A stretch of 64,000 nucleotides of DNA from JADGRB01 sp963835825. Lineage in GTDB: Bacteria; Myxococcota_A; Polyangia; Fen-1088. This document shows positions 16,105-26,450 of this stretch, piece by piece. The position numbers and the translations under genes were made by a program. The notes below the pieces were generated by a model. The model had not been told where the DNA came from. It ran no database searches and worked only from the letters and a program-made list of their open reading frames with translations. The stretch covers positions 372,001 through 436,000 of the forward strand of contig CAWIGZ010000005.1 in NCBI GenBank assembly GCA_963835825.1, given 5' to 3'. The stretch's first letter is position 1. Each line of letters begins with the position of its first letter.

Positions 16105-16160
16105 AACCGGGAAAAGCCCGGAGAGGGAGTTGACGGAGCGGCCCATCATCGGCGAAGACC
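16105..16160 (-). repeat. dispersed repeat, copy C (partial)
   Basis: Shares CCGGGAAAAGC, the GGAGTTGACGGAGCGGCCC block and the following ATCGG with copies A and B, but lacks the GGGCCC palindrome. Confidence 0.55.
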
Positions 16161-16193
16161 GCGCTTGAGAGGCCTATCCCCGGACCGCTCCGA

Positions 16194-16213
16194 GCCCCCG
16201 GCTTCGCGGGGGC
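16194..16213 (-). terminator. hairpin terminator of the cytochrome operon
   Basis: GCCCCCG, a six-base loop and CGGGGGC form a perfect stem 4 bases past the stop of the 70-residue membrane protein gene. Confidence 0.55.
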
Positions 16214-16217
16214 GACC

Positions 16218-16430
16218 TCACAGCGCCCCTTTGTCCCGCATGTTTCGCCAAACGGCGGCTAGGAACAGGATGCCCCCCGCGAGCACCAGCGGCACGCCGA
16301 GCGCGGCCGACAGAATAAAGGTGGCCGGCGTCCAGTGGAACGCCGCCCCGAGCTGCAGCGCCAGCCCGACGCCGCCGAGGATCGCGGCCCGCCGGATCTT
16401 TCGGGCGATGTCAGGGCGCTCGGTCGTCAT
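16218..16430 (-). CDS. small two-helix membrane protein with the cytochrome gene
   Basis: A 70-residue protein starting MTTERPDIARKIRRAAILGG with two hydrophobic segments (about residues 17-34 and 42-61). It overlaps the NapC-like cytochrome gene by ATGA, so it is translationally coupled and probably helps anchor or assemble that cytochrome. No family was recognised. Confidence 0.62.
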   Translation of the reverse strand: MTTERPDIARKIRRAAILGGVGLALQLGAAFHWTPATFILSAALGVPLVLAGGILFLAAVWRNMRDKGAL

Positions 16431-17032
16431 TTGGCCTGCCAGAAATCGTCGGCGGCGACCTTGGCCATATCGTGCGCGATGCGGTGACAAGAGAGGCAAG
16501 AGGTCGTACCCGCGTAAATCGCGCTCAGCACGGGCTTGTGCGACGGCGCCTCCACGAAGCGGCGCATGTCGTCGTGACAGTGGAGGCAGTTCGAGTTGGG
16601 GTACGGCTCATAGAGCTCGATCTTCTTGGGGACGCCCGCGATGTAATGAGCCCAGACGTGGCGCAGCCCGTTCATCTTCGCCTTGACGTCCCCGAACATC
16701 GCGTAGTCCTTGTGGCACGAGAAGCAGACCGTCTCGCGGTCCACGAGACGGTTCTGGTAGTGGAAGGCCGCCAGCGCCTGCTGGCTGTCGACGAACAGGC
16801 TCTTGCCATAGGGCCGCATCTCGTGACACGAGAGACAGAAGGCGGTCGTGCTCGACTGGTGAAATCCGTACGAGATATTTCCGGCGGACAAGAGCAGCGG
16901 CAGGACGAGGAGCCCCACCAGCAACACCAGCCGGCCTACGGTGTGACCCGCGAGGACGCCGGCTCCGAAAAAGAGGAGAGCGACGAACGCGATGCCGACC
17001 GCGAGCGCGACAATGACCGGAAGCGGAAGCAT
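16427..17032 (-). CDS. NapC/NrfH-type tetraheme cytochrome c
   Basis: A 201-residue protein with N-terminal membrane helices (residues 3-27 and 33-50) and four CxxCH heme sites: CLSCH 66-70, CFSCH 103-107, CLHCH 149-153 and CLSCH 179-183. This fits the NapC/NirT/NrfH family, which takes electrons from the quinol pool in the inner membrane and passes them to periplasmic reductases or carriers. No terminal reductase lies next to it; the heme proteins at 32748-34423 are a distant possible partner. The start is the ATG at 17032; the ribosome binding site is poor. Confidence 0.82.
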   Translation of the reverse strand: MLPLPVIVALAVGIAFVALLFFGAGVLAGHTVGRLVLLVGLLVLPLLLSAGNISYGFHQSSTTAFCLSCHEMRPYGKSLFVDSQQALAAFHYQNRLVDRETVCFSCHKDYAMFGDVKAKMNGLRHVWAHYIAGVPKKIELYEPYPNSNCLHCHDDMRRFVEAPSHKPVLSAIYAGTTSCLSCHRIAHDMAKVAADDFWQAK

Positions 17033-17504
17033 GGTACTGGCGGCTAGCGATCTGCAGTCGCTGTGCCCGGGCAACGGAACGCAGCTCTGCAAGCGTTGCT
17101 CGACGGATTCGCTGCGAGGACCGTGGCGACCCGCAGGAGCTGGGTCCTCACTTCGCGGTTGCCGGAAACGGTTGGCATGGGTTGGAGATCGTCAGATGTC
17201 GAAACCAGGATGGACTCGGAGCCAAGCCGGAAGAGTAAGGCGGGAACATACGGTATGGGGGGTTTCTGGTGCGACCTCTCATGTAAAAGTTGTGTGCGCC
17301 CTTCTCGCGCTGTGGCGATCCTCACGGATCGCTCGAAACCGCCGGTCGTTCCGCGTGATGGGCGAGTGAAGCGCGCCTGGAACGGCGCCGCCGCTCATTT
17401 GCCGACCCGAATTCCACTCTCCGCGCGCGGCTGTCGTGGTCCGTGGCAAGCTCGAGGTTGAGCGGCGGTCGGGCTCCCCTCAGCGCGACCGCCGCTCGTG
17501 GGCT
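17033..17504. other. intergenic, nothing recognised
   Basis: About 470 bases between two minus-strand genes, with only short frames lacking recognisable sequence. Base composition is lower in GC than the coding parts. Confidence 0.4.
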
Positions 17505-17723
17505 TTACTTGTTGGCGCGTTCGCGGGCCAAGGAGCTGGCGGCGTCGGCGATTTCGTTATTGTTGGAGGCGGCCATGCGGGCCAGCGTCTCGTCTTCGGT
17601 TCGGCGCATCGCCATCTCGACCTCGGTGTCCGAATACCGGGAGCCGTGATCGACGGTGGCGCAGCCGATCCCGAAAACCGAAAATGCCAGGGCGACGATG
17701 ACCGATGTGTTCATGTTCTTCAT
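17505..17723 (-). CDS. small lipoprotein
   Basis: A 72-residue protein with a lipoprotein signal MKNMNTSVIVALAFSVFGIGC (split: basic start, hydrophobic core, lipobox FGIGC). The short mature part is charged and helical (VEMAMRRTEDETLARM, then NNNEIADAASSL). GAGGA lies upstream of the ATG. The DosR-like palindromes at 17767-17805 lie 44-82 bases upstream, where an activator would bind. Function unknown; possibly an anaerobic or stress-induced envelope protein. Confidence 0.68.
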   Translation of the reverse strand: MKNMNTSVIVALAFSVFGIGCATVDHGSRYSDTEVEMAMRRTEDETLARMAASNNNEIADAASSLARERANK

Positions 17724-17766
17724 TGTCAGTGTTTCCTCTTACTGGTCTCAATCGGATAGTACACGT

Positions 17767-17805
17767 GGGGACTTTAGGTCCCATGACCGGGTATTTTGTC
17801 CCCGG
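17767..17805 (-). promoter_or_regulatory. two DosR/NarL-family-like palindromes
   Basis: GGGGACTTTAGGTCCC at 17767-17782 closely resembles the DosR box core GGGACTWWAGTCCC known from mycobacteria. CCGGGTATTTTGTCCCCGG at 17787-17805 is a second, weaker inverted repeat. Both lie upstream of the small lipoprotein gene. The regulator is not in this window. Confidence 0.5.
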
Positions 17806-17842
17806 AATGCATATTTTTTTAAGCATATCGATGTACTGGGTA

Positions 17843-17860
17843 TGGGGTCTACGCACCCCA
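17843..17860. promoter_or_regulatory. inverted repeat TGGGGT...ACCCCA
   Basis: A perfect 6-bp inverted repeat with a six-base centre, in an AT-richer stretch about 120 bases upstream of the small lipoprotein gene. It could be an operator or a weak hairpin. Confidence 0.35.
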
Positions 17861-18284
17861 TTGTGTCACCGGCCTGACTTTCCCAGAGACGACCACTAGC
17901 CTCATTGCGTCATTTCGGCCTGGTCCGTCGCAAGCCAACGACCTTCTCCGTTCGTGGGAGCCTTTTCGATCTCCCGCGGGCTGCCTTCAGCGCGGACGGT
18001 GGCGGCGATCGGAATGGCGAGCGGGCGCACCAGAGCAGCGCCACCTTCTGCCGTCGCTCACCCGCACGCAACGCGCGCGGCCCATTATGGGACGAACCGG
18101 CGCCTCTTCCTGCTTATCCTCTGTTCCCTTCGGCATCCGCTTCGGCGCGCACGTGGAGCTCGCCTGGTTGAACGTCCTGGCTGATTGGGCAGCGCTGGAG
18201 GAGCGCCCGTGCGGACCGCCAGCATGACGTTCGGCGTCGCACGTTGACCCGCCCGGGCCGGCAAGAGACTCTTTAAGAGGCGAG
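17861..18284. other. intergenic region before the GH5 gene
   Basis: About 420 bases with no convincing gene. It presumably holds the promoter of the plus-strand glycoside hydrolase. Confidence 0.35.
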
Positions 18285-19949
18285 ATGCGGAGCAACCACC
18301 TCAGCCGGACCGCCGTCCTGGCAGCGCTCGGCACCGTCGCCGCCTCGGCCTGCGGGGGCGGCGACCGCGGCCCCTCGACCTCGACGTCCTCCTTTCTCCG
18401 GGTCCAGGGCCAGCAGATCGTCGATGGCGCGGGCAACCCGGTCTTTCTCAAGGGCGTCTCGTTCGGCAACGAGGTCTGGGCCAACGTCGCCGTGCCCGAC
18501 GACCACGCCGAGATCGACTTCCAGCGCCTCGCCGACATGGGCGCGAACTCGACGCGTTTCCTGCTCAACTACCAGACCTTCGAAGACGACACCGCGCCCT
18601 ACGTCTACAAGGACGCGGGCTGGCAGTGGATCGACCAGAACGTCGCCTGGGCCAAAGCCCACGACATCCACCTGATCCTCAACATGCACGTCCCGCAGGG
18701 CGGCTTCCAGTCGAACGGCGAAGGCGGCGCGCTTTGGACCGACACCTCCAACCAGGATCGCCTCACGGCGCTCTGGACCGCCATCGCTCAGCGCTACGCG
18801 GACGAACCGATCATCGCGGGCTTCGGCCTGCTCAACGAGCCCGAGCCCACCACCTCGCGCCAGCAGTGGGACGATCTGGCCGAGCGCATCCGCGCCGGCA
18901 TCCGGTCGGTCGACGAGAACCACATCATCTTCCTCGAGCGGCCGATCGCGATCGCGGGCAGCTTCGAGGCGGACGCCGACCAGAACTTCTTCACGCTCGG
19001 CGATCCGAACGCCGTCTACGAATTTCACTTCTACGATCCGACGGACTACACGTTCCAGCTTCAGCCATGGAACATGACGCCGGATGGGGGCGCGTACCCG
19101 GACTCGACCAAGATCGCGGGGGTCACGGAGCAGTGGATCGACCACGCGACCTTCGACGCGCCGACCGCGCCCGCCGGCACGTCCGACTGGACGCACTATG
19201 ACGGGACGCGCATCACCGCGACCGATCCGGCGATCGTCGTCGGCAAGCCCACCCTCGTCGGCCAAGCCGTCGGCGCCGGGACGATCGCGTTCGACGAGCT
19301 CGTCGTCAACGAATACGACGCGAGCGGGACTTTCACGCGCGAGCTCGAGCGCATCTCGCCCTCCTCGACGAGCGGCTGGTACTTCTGGTCGGCGAACGGG
19401 GTCGGCACGGGCGGGACGGCGACCGGCTGCAAGTCGAGCGCGACCTGCCTGACGATCACCGGCACCACCGACGACGCGAGCTGGGGCGGCTACGGCTTCT
19501 ACTTCGCGCCCACGCCCGGGTTCCAGTACAGCATCTCGGGCTGGATGAAGGGGACCGACCTGCCGGCCGGCGCCACGGCCCGCATCCGGCTGGACCTGCT
19601 GGGCAGCTCGACGCCGGTGCGTGCGCGCGACAGGGCCGGGCTCGCCGCCATGATGGCGCCGTACCTCGCGTGGGGGCGCGCGAACGACGTGCCGCTGTTT
19701 CTGGGCGAGTTCGGCGTCTACAAGGCCTGCTTCTCCGACGGCAAGGGGGGCCTCGCGTGGGTCGGCGACGTGTACGATCTCGCGGTCGGCGGCGGGGTCG
19801 GGGGCGCGCCGCGCGTCGCCGCGCTTTCGTACCACCAGTATCACGAAGACGCGTTCGCGCTGTATTACGGAACCGGGGCGGTGGATCCGGGGAACGCGAA
19901 CCAGCCGCTGATTGACATGCTGACGGAGAAGCTCCACGGGGCGCCGTAG
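18285..19949 (+). CDS. GH5-family glycoside hydrolase lipoprotein with inserted domain
   Basis: A 554-residue secreted enzyme. The signal MRSNHLSRTAVLAALGTVAA leads to lipobox Cys23. The TIM-barrel features are FLKGVSFGNEVW (about residue 55), the acid/base Glu185 in GLLNEPEP, HFYDP (248-252) and the nucleophile Glu475 in LFLGEFGVYK. Between about residues 295 and 440, before the last strands, sits an extra beta-rich block with GWYFWSANGVGTGG, two Cys and SISGWMKGTDLPAG, resembling a carbohydrate-binding-like module inserted in the barrel. GH5 enzymes cleave beta-linked glucans or mannans; the substrate here is unknown. Anchored outside the cell, it likely degrades environmental polysaccharide. 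Confidence 0.82.
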   Translation: MRSNHLSRTAVLAALGTVAASACGGGDRGPSTSTSSFLRVQGQQIVDGAGNPVFLKGVSFGNEVWANVAVPDDHAEIDFQRLADMGANSTRFLLNYQTFEDDTAPYVYKDAGWQWIDQNVAWAKAHDIHLILNMHVPQGGFQSNGEGGALWTDTSNQDRLTALWTAIAQRYADEPIIAGFGLLNEPEPTTSRQQWDDLAERIRAGIRSVDENHIIFLERPIAIAGSFEADADQNFFTLGDPNAVYEFHFYDPTDYTFQLQPWNMTPDGGAYPDSTKIAGVTEQWIDHATFDAPTAPAGTSDWTHYDGTRITATDPAIVVGKPTLVGQAVGAGTIAFDELVVNEYDASGTFTRELERISPSSTSGWYFWSANGVGTGGTATGCKSSATCLTITGTTDDASWGGYGFYFAPTPGFQYSISGWMKGTDLPAGATARIRLDLLGSSTPVRARDRAGLAAMMAPYLAWGRANDVPLFLGEFGVYKACFSDGKGGLAWVGDVYDLAVGGGVGGAPRVAALSYHQYHEDAFALYYGTGAVDPGNANQPLIDMLTEKLHGAP

Positions 19950-19960
19950 TTACTGAGAAC

Positions 19961-20554
19961 ATGCGGAACATGCGGATCGCCTCCCTCCTGGCTGTCATGT
20001 GCGGCGCGACCCTGTCGGCGAGCGGGTGCGGGTCCACCCAGTGCTCGCCGGCTGCCACCTTCTTCGGCTGCGACTCCGCGTCGGGCATGGTGACGATCGC
20101 CGGACCGCCCAGCTACGGACCGCCCACCCGCGTCTCGGTGACCGCCACGACCTGCCTGGACCAGAACGGCAGTTGCATCGATCCGGAACGCATCGACGTA
20201 GAGGCTTGGTTCGGAACGTACAACGGCGGCTCGGCCCAATTCACGATCGAGGTCACGCTGCCCGCCCTCGATGGCGCCGCGACCTTCACGCTCCCCGGCC
20301 CCGCCTCCGGGGGGCTCCCGACGTTCGGCGGATCTTTTGACGAAAGCCTGCAACTTACCGGCGCCCCGGCCCAGTTCACGACCTTCTCCGGAAAGATCGT
20401 CGCCGCGCACTCCACTGGCGATACGTTCGAGGCGACCTTCGCTCTGCAGCTCGAGACCACCGATCAGATGACCTTCACGCTGACCGATGGCCAGGTCCAG
20501 GTGTCGGGATGCAAGTACGTGACGAACCCCGAGATGTGCGAACCCAGTCCCTGA
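19961..20554 (+). CDS. lipoprotein of unknown function
   Basis: A 197-residue lipoprotein. The signal MRNMRIASLLAVMCGATLSA ends in lipobox SASGC. The mature part is beta-rich with a few Cys and no known domain. It begins 11 bases after the GH5 stop, so the two may be one transcript; a start three codons later (19970) is possible. Confidence 0.65.
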   Translation: MRNMRIASLLAVMCGATLSASGCGSTQCSPAATFFGCDSASGMVTIAGPPSYGPPTRVSVTATTCLDQNGSCIDPERIDVEAWFGTYNGGSAQFTIEVTLPALDGAATFTLPGPASGGLPTFGGSFDESLQLTGAPAQFTTFSGKIVAAHSTGDTFEATFALQLETTDQMTFTLTDGQVQVSGCKYVTNPEMCEPSP

Positions 20555-20576
20555 CCCCGCCTTCAGCCGGCAGGGG

Positions 20577-20595
20577 CGGCGGCTGGCCTCCGCCG
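20577..20595 (+). terminator. possible hairpin terminator
   Basis: CGGCGG, a seven-base loop and CCGCCG, 22 bases after the stop of the lipoprotein gene. There is no T run, so termination strength is uncertain. Confidence 0.35.
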
Positions 20596-20823
20596 TCTCG
20601 AACGCTACGTCCGAAGAGTCCCCGGCAGGGCCCGCCTGAATCGCCACCAAACCCTTCCTCCCGCCTGTGACGCCGGAGGCAGCGGGGTTCAAGTCTCGTC
20701 CGCCATTGGCTGTGAAGGCCGGCTGACCTCCCAATGAAACGGGCCGACTGGTAGGGCGTCGCCGCGGCCCAGGGCGAGGGACTCCTGGGGAAGCTCGTTA
20801 TCCGGCGAGCGGGAGGCTGGGAC

Positions 20824-22437
<1,614 letters not shown>

Positions 22438-22755
22438 GCTGGCCGGGGCGTCTTACGCCGACGACGCGTGGGGTTCAAGCGGAACAGTGCCCGCACCTCA
22501 GGCGCTGGGCAAGCTGCTGGGCGAGGAACGCGCTCCGTTACTTTGCCGCCCGCTGAAGGCCGGCGTCAGTCGGCCGACGCGTCCTGGAAAAGGACAGGGA
22601 CCCGGCAGGGAACCCGGGCTGGACGACGTATCTGCTCCCGCAACAGCCCAGATCTTCGGTCCCGATCCTTCACTTCGCCACCGCAACGGTTTCTTCGACC
22701 CGGACTCGCGATGGGCGCGTTGATTGCGCGGCGTCGAGCCGGTACGCTGGCGGCC
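22438..22755. other. divergent intergenic region
   Basis: About 320 bases between the ABC-F and kelch-like genes. It must hold both promoters; no distinct motif was recognised. Confidence 0.35.
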
Positions 22756-25140
22756 ATGGTCGCTGTGCGGGGGCGCAAAGGGCGGCTGTTGGGGGGCGCG
22801 GGGTTGGTGTGGGCCGCGGTGGTGACGGGCGCGATCGGCTGTGGGAGCTCCAGCGCCCGTCATGGGACCGATGCCGGCGACGGCGGGATGGGGACTCGGG
22901 ACGCCGCGCGTGCACTGGACGGACCCACCGAGTCCCGACCGGCCGACGACGCAGGGCCGCACCCGGATGCCGCCCGCCACGACGCCGGCGCGGGACTGAC
23001 GATCCGTCCAGGCTGGAACGCGCTCGAGGCCTCGATCACGCCCCGGTCGGGCCACACGGCGACGTTGCTGCCGAACGGACAGGTGCTCATTGCGGGTGGC
23101 CAGGACCTGACCTCTGATTCGAAGCAGCAGACGCTGGCGACCGCCGAGGTTCACGACGTGGACACGGGCGCCGTCACGGCGACGGCGCCCATGATGGCGG
23201 TCCGGTACAACCACACCGCGATCCTGTTGTCGAACGGCAAGGTCCTGATTGTCGGCGGGGCCGACAACAGCAATGTCGCGACGGCTTCCGCCGAGCTTTA
23301 CGACCCGGCGACAGCCACGTTCACGCTCACCGGTTCACTGAACGCCGCGCGCCAGTTGCACACGGCGACGCTGTTGCCAAGCGGCAAGGTGCTGATCGCC
23401 GGGGGACGCGGCAGCACGGGAGACCCGGTCACGGCTGCCGAGCTCTACGATCCCGCCACGGGGACCTTCATGAGCAGCGGCTCGATGCTGTCGCCGCGCT
23501 ACGAGCACACGGCCACGCTGCTTCCGAACGGGAAGGTCTTGATCGCCGCCGGCTACAAGTTCGGCACCGCGCCCGCGATGATCACCAGCGAGCTCTACGA
23601 CCCCGCGACAGGAATGTTTTCGGCGACGGGGTCCCTGTCCGTGGCGCGCTACAACCACACGGCCACGCTGCTTCCGAACGGGAAGGTGCTGGTCGCCGGC
23701 GGACAGGGGAACCTCACCAGCACCGGGGCGTACGTCGACTACGCCAGCGCCGAGCTCTACGACCCGGCGACCGGGATCTTCTCGGCGACGGGGTCCCTGA
23801 GCACGCCCCGCCTCACCCACGCCGCCACGCTGCTCTCCGACGGCACCGTGCTGGTGACCGGCGGCTACAACCACATGAACGGCGATACCTACCTGGCCAG
23901 CGTCGAGGTGTATGACCCGGTCCAGGGGACGTTCTCGGCCGCGGCGCCGTTGATCGACGTCCGCTTCGGCCACACCGCGACGGCGCTTCAGGACGGCCGC
24001 GTCTTCCTGGCCGGAGGGACGGCGCTCACCACCGTCGTCGAGATCTACGATCCCGGCCCGCGTGCCTTCGCCGCGCGCGGCCTCTGCCGGATCGGCCACA
24101 CCGCGACCCTGCTGGCCGACGGCAGGGTGCTGTTCCCGGGCGGGCGCAGCTCCTGGTATTTCGGCAACTCGGCGCTGTTCGATCCGGCCCATCTGGACTT
24201 CGTTCCGACCGCCGGGCAGCCGAAGGCCGTTCGCGACTCGGGCACGGCGACGCTGCTGGCGGACGGAAGGGTCTTCCTGATCGGCGGCCTCGACAACGAC
24301 AACGTCCCGAAGATCCCGGCCGAGATCTATTCACCGGCCACCGACAGCTTCACCTCGGGCGCGTTGCCCATCACCCAGCGCATCTGGCACACCGCCACCT
24401 TGCTGCCGAACGGGCGGGTGCTCATCGCGGGCGGCGGCAGCTGCACGGTCTCGAGCAGCACGGAGATTTTCGATCCGAGCGCGGGCACGTTCACGGCGTC
24501 GGGCTCGATGATGTCGCCTCGCGGCCAGCACACGGCGACGCTGCTCGCGAACGGCAAGGTCCTGATCGCCGGTGGCATGAGCAACGCTTCCTCGCTCGGA
24601 ACCGCCGAGCTCTTCGACCCGGCCACCGGAGCCTTCGCGCCGACGGGGATGATGACCAGCAGCCGGTTCGGCCACACGGCGACGCTGCTGCCGGACGGGC
24701 GCGTCCTGATCATCGGCGGCTGGAGCGGCACGTTCATCAGTTGCAACGCCACGCCCGGCTCGTATCAAGGGCAGGCGGTCCCCGGGGTCGAGCTGTACGA
24801 TCCGGCAACGGGATCCTTCACCGCCGTGGGGCCTTTGAACCACGCCAGCTACGATCACGCCGCAGCGCTGCGGCCGGATGGGACGGTGTTGGTGGTGGGC
24901 GGCATCGACCTCGTGCAGCCGCCGAGCTGGGACGCGGTGCCTGACTCTGCGCTCGATCGCGCGGAGATCTATGAGCCGAGCACGAAGACGTTCAGTCCGG
25001 CGGGAACGATGCGCTTCCCGCGCTACGCGCCGACGGCCACCACCCTCTCGACGGGCGACGTCCTGATCGTCGGGGGAAACGCCGGCGCGTCAGGTCCGAG
25101 CGGAAATTTCCGACTCGGCCTCGCCGAGATCTACCACTAG
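22756..25140 (+). CDS. kelch-like beta-propeller lipoprotein
   Basis: A 794-residue secreted protein. The signal MVAVRGRKGRLLGGAGLVWA leads to lipobox GAIGC, followed by an Asp/Ala-rich linker. The rest is about 14 repeats of roughly 50 residues built around HTATLLPNGKVLIAGG and AELYDPATGTF, i.e. kelch/galactose-oxidase-type blades. Fourteen repeats would make two seven-bladed propellers. No copper-site residues of galactose oxidase were recognised, so this is likely a binding or adhesion protein on the cell surface. The coding frame is also open far upstream, but only opposite the ABC-F gene; the start is set by the signal peptide. Confidence 0.82.
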   Translation: MVAVRGRKGRLLGGAGLVWAAVVTGAIGCGSSSARHGTDAGDGGMGTRDAARALDGPTESRPADDAGPHPDAARHDAGAGLTIRPGWNALEASITPRSGHTATLLPNGQVLIAGGQDLTSDSKQQTLATAEVHDVDTGAVTATAPMMAVRYNHTAILLSNGKVLIVGGADNSNVATASAELYDPATATFTLTGSLNAARQLHTATLLPSGKVLIAGGRGSTGDPVTAAELYDPATGTFMSSGSMLSPRYEHTATLLPNGKVLIAAGYKFGTAPAMITSELYDPATGMFSATGSLSVARYNHTATLLPNGKVLVAGGQGNLTSTGAYVDYASAELYDPATGIFSATGSLSTPRLTHAATLLSDGTVLVTGGYNHMNGDTYLASVEVYDPVQGTFSAAAPLIDVRFGHTATALQDGRVFLAGGTALTTVVEIYDPGPRAFAARGLCRIGHTATLLADGRVLFPGGRSSWYFGNSALFDPAHLDFVPTAGQPKAVRDSGTATLLADGRVFLIGGLDNDNVPKIPAEIYSPATDSFTSGALPITQRIWHTATLLPNGRVLIAGGGSCTVSSSTEIFDPSAGTFTASGSMMSPRGQHTATLLANGKVLIAGGMSNASSLGTAELFDPATGAFAPTGMMTSSRFGHTATLLPDGRVLIIGGWSGTFISCNATPGSYQGQAVPGVELYDPATGSFTAVGPLNHASYDHAAALRPDGTVLVVGGIDLVQPPSWDAVPDSALDRAEIYEPSTKTFSPAGTMRFPRYAPTATTLSTGDVLIVGGNAGASGPSGNFRLGLAEIYH

Positions 25141-25162
25141 GACACTGGTGTGAGAGCCCCGT

Positions 25163-25316
25163 CGGAGCGCTTCGTCGGTCAGATCGACAATGACGTGGAC
25201 GTCGAGCTTGGAACTGCCTCGGCGGCCACCACGGCCGCCGGACCAGCGCCGACGTCGTCGTCGTTCCGCATGGCGCCGAGGTTGAATCCCAGCCCGGCGG
25301 TGTAGTTGGCGGGTTA
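25163..25316 (-). other. possible 3' remnant of a secreted-protein gene
   Basis: Directly after the SGNH gene stop, the same strand stays open and reads PANYTAGLGFNLGAMRNDDD before a stop near 25184. It looks like a protein C terminus but has no start. It may be the true end of a longer ancestral SGNH gene or chance. Confidence 0.25.
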
Positions 25317-26450
25317 CTACGGCAGGTAGCCCTTGATGGCGCCGTACCAGAGGCTGGCCATGTCTGCGTATCCCTGATCGGTCGGATGGACGTTGCCGTT
25401 GCCGTGGATGTCGGAGGTCGGCAGCGTGCTCATGTCGACCATGATGACGTGCCCGCTCGTGTGGGACTGGACGACGCCGGGAATCTTGGCGATGTAGCTG
25501 GTGTAGTTGGAGTTCGAGTAGCCGAGCGGGACGATCTTCGCCACCACGATCAGCGCATCGGGCGCCGCATTCACCAGGTCGGTGATCAGCGTCGAGAGCT
25601 GATTCGCCGTGGTGGTGGGATCGGCGTTCATGGTCATGTCGTTGGTCCCGGCGTGCAGCAGAACGATGTGCGGCGTCGTCGTGGAGAACGCCTTGGCGGG
25701 CGGGACGAGGCCGGTGATTTGCGTGACGGTGAAGCCGTCGTGCCCCTCGTGGTGACTGGGGAACGTCTTGCCCGACACGGTGGTGGGACCGTTCGTCAGC
25801 GAACCGATGAAGGTCACGTTCTGGTTCGCCGCGACGATCAGCTTGAACAGCGCCGAGCGATAACCGGCGTCGTCCGTGGACGAGTAACCGTGGGTGATCG
25901 AATCGCCGAGCGGCAAGATGACACACGGGCTGGCCTTGCACGGGTTGTAGCTGCCGCTGCTGCCGCCGGCGCCACCTGTCGAGGTCGTCCCGGCTGTTCC
26001 GCCACTCGGTCCTCCGCCGGAGCCGCCGCCGTTCTTGCCACCCGCCGCACCGCCGGCCGCGTGGCCGCCCGCGCCGCCCGAGCTCGCTCGTCCCCCGCCG
26101 CCGCCGGTGGCGGCGCCCCCCGCGCCGGAGCTGCCGCCCGACGCGGAGCTGCCGCCCGACGCGGAGCTGCCGCCCGACGAGCTGCCGCCCGACGCGGAGC
26201 TGCCGCCCGACGCGGAGCTGCCGCCCGACGCCGAGCTGCCGCCCGACGCCGAGTTGCCGCCAGAGCTCGTCCCTCCTGTGCCGGTCATTCCGCCACTCGA
26301 CGCGCCACCGCTGGAGGTGCTCCCGCCCGATGCGCTCCCCCCCGCTCCTTGCCCGCCAGTTCCGTCAGGTGCGCTTCCACTCGACGAACAGGCCAGTACG
26401 CCGACCGAGATGCCAAAGGAAAACAAGCAGACGAGGCTTTTACGACTCAC
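25317..26450 (-). CDS. SGNH/GDSL hydrolase lipoprotein
   Basis: A 377-residue lipoprotein. The signal ends GVLAC (Cys21), and residues 22-170 form a low-complexity Gly/Ser/Ala stalk with repeated GGSSAS. The hydrolase domain starts near residue 175: block I LPLGDSITHG (catalytic Ser184), block III HAGTND (Asn270/Asp271) and block V NVHPTDQGY (His355). The Asp usually three residues before that His is Gly here, so the triad may use another acid. It probably removes acyl or acetyl groups from polysaccharide or lipid outside the cell. The DNA of the stalk holds an 18-bp tandem repeat. Confidence 0.8.
   Translation of the reverse strand: MSRKSLVCLFSFGISVGVLACSSSGSAPDGTGGQGAGGSASGGSTSSGGASSGGMTGTGGTSSGGNSASGGSSASGGSSASGGSSASGGSSSGGSSASGGSSASGGSSGAGGAATGGGGGRASSGGAGGHAAGGAAGGKNGGGSGGGPSGGTAGTTSTGGAGGSSGSYNPCKASPCVILPLGDSITHGYSSTDDAGYRSALFKLIVAANQNVTFIGSLTNGPTTVSGKTFPSHHEGHDGFTVTQITGLVPPAKAFSTTTPHIVLLHAGTNDMTMNADPTTTANQLSTLITDLVNAAPDALIVVAKIVPLGYSNSNYTSYIAKIPGVVQSHTSGHVIMVDMSTLPTSDIHGNGNVHPTDQGYADMASLWYGAIKGYLP
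26128..26262 (-). repeat. 18-bp tandem repeat within the SGNH gene
   Basis: Eight near-identical units of GAGCTGCCGCCCGACGCG (plus-strand reading), one of them 15 bases and the last degenerate. They encode the SASGGS stalk, and units change by multiples of three so the frame is kept. Copy number is likely variable between strains. Confidence 0.8.

Noticed and set aside
17044..17325. 93-codon minus-strand frame upstream of the tetraheme cytochrome
   Set aside because: Its sequence resembles no protein, no ribosome binding site was seen, and it overlaps the likely promoter region.
18273..19937. minus-strand frame covering the GH5 gene
   Set aside because: Arg/Val-rich mirror of a high-GC gene; the GH5 sequence on the plus strand is clear.
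26128..26262. tandem repeats as a possible CRISPR array
   Set aside because: Units are contiguous without spacers and code for a Gly/Ser stalk.
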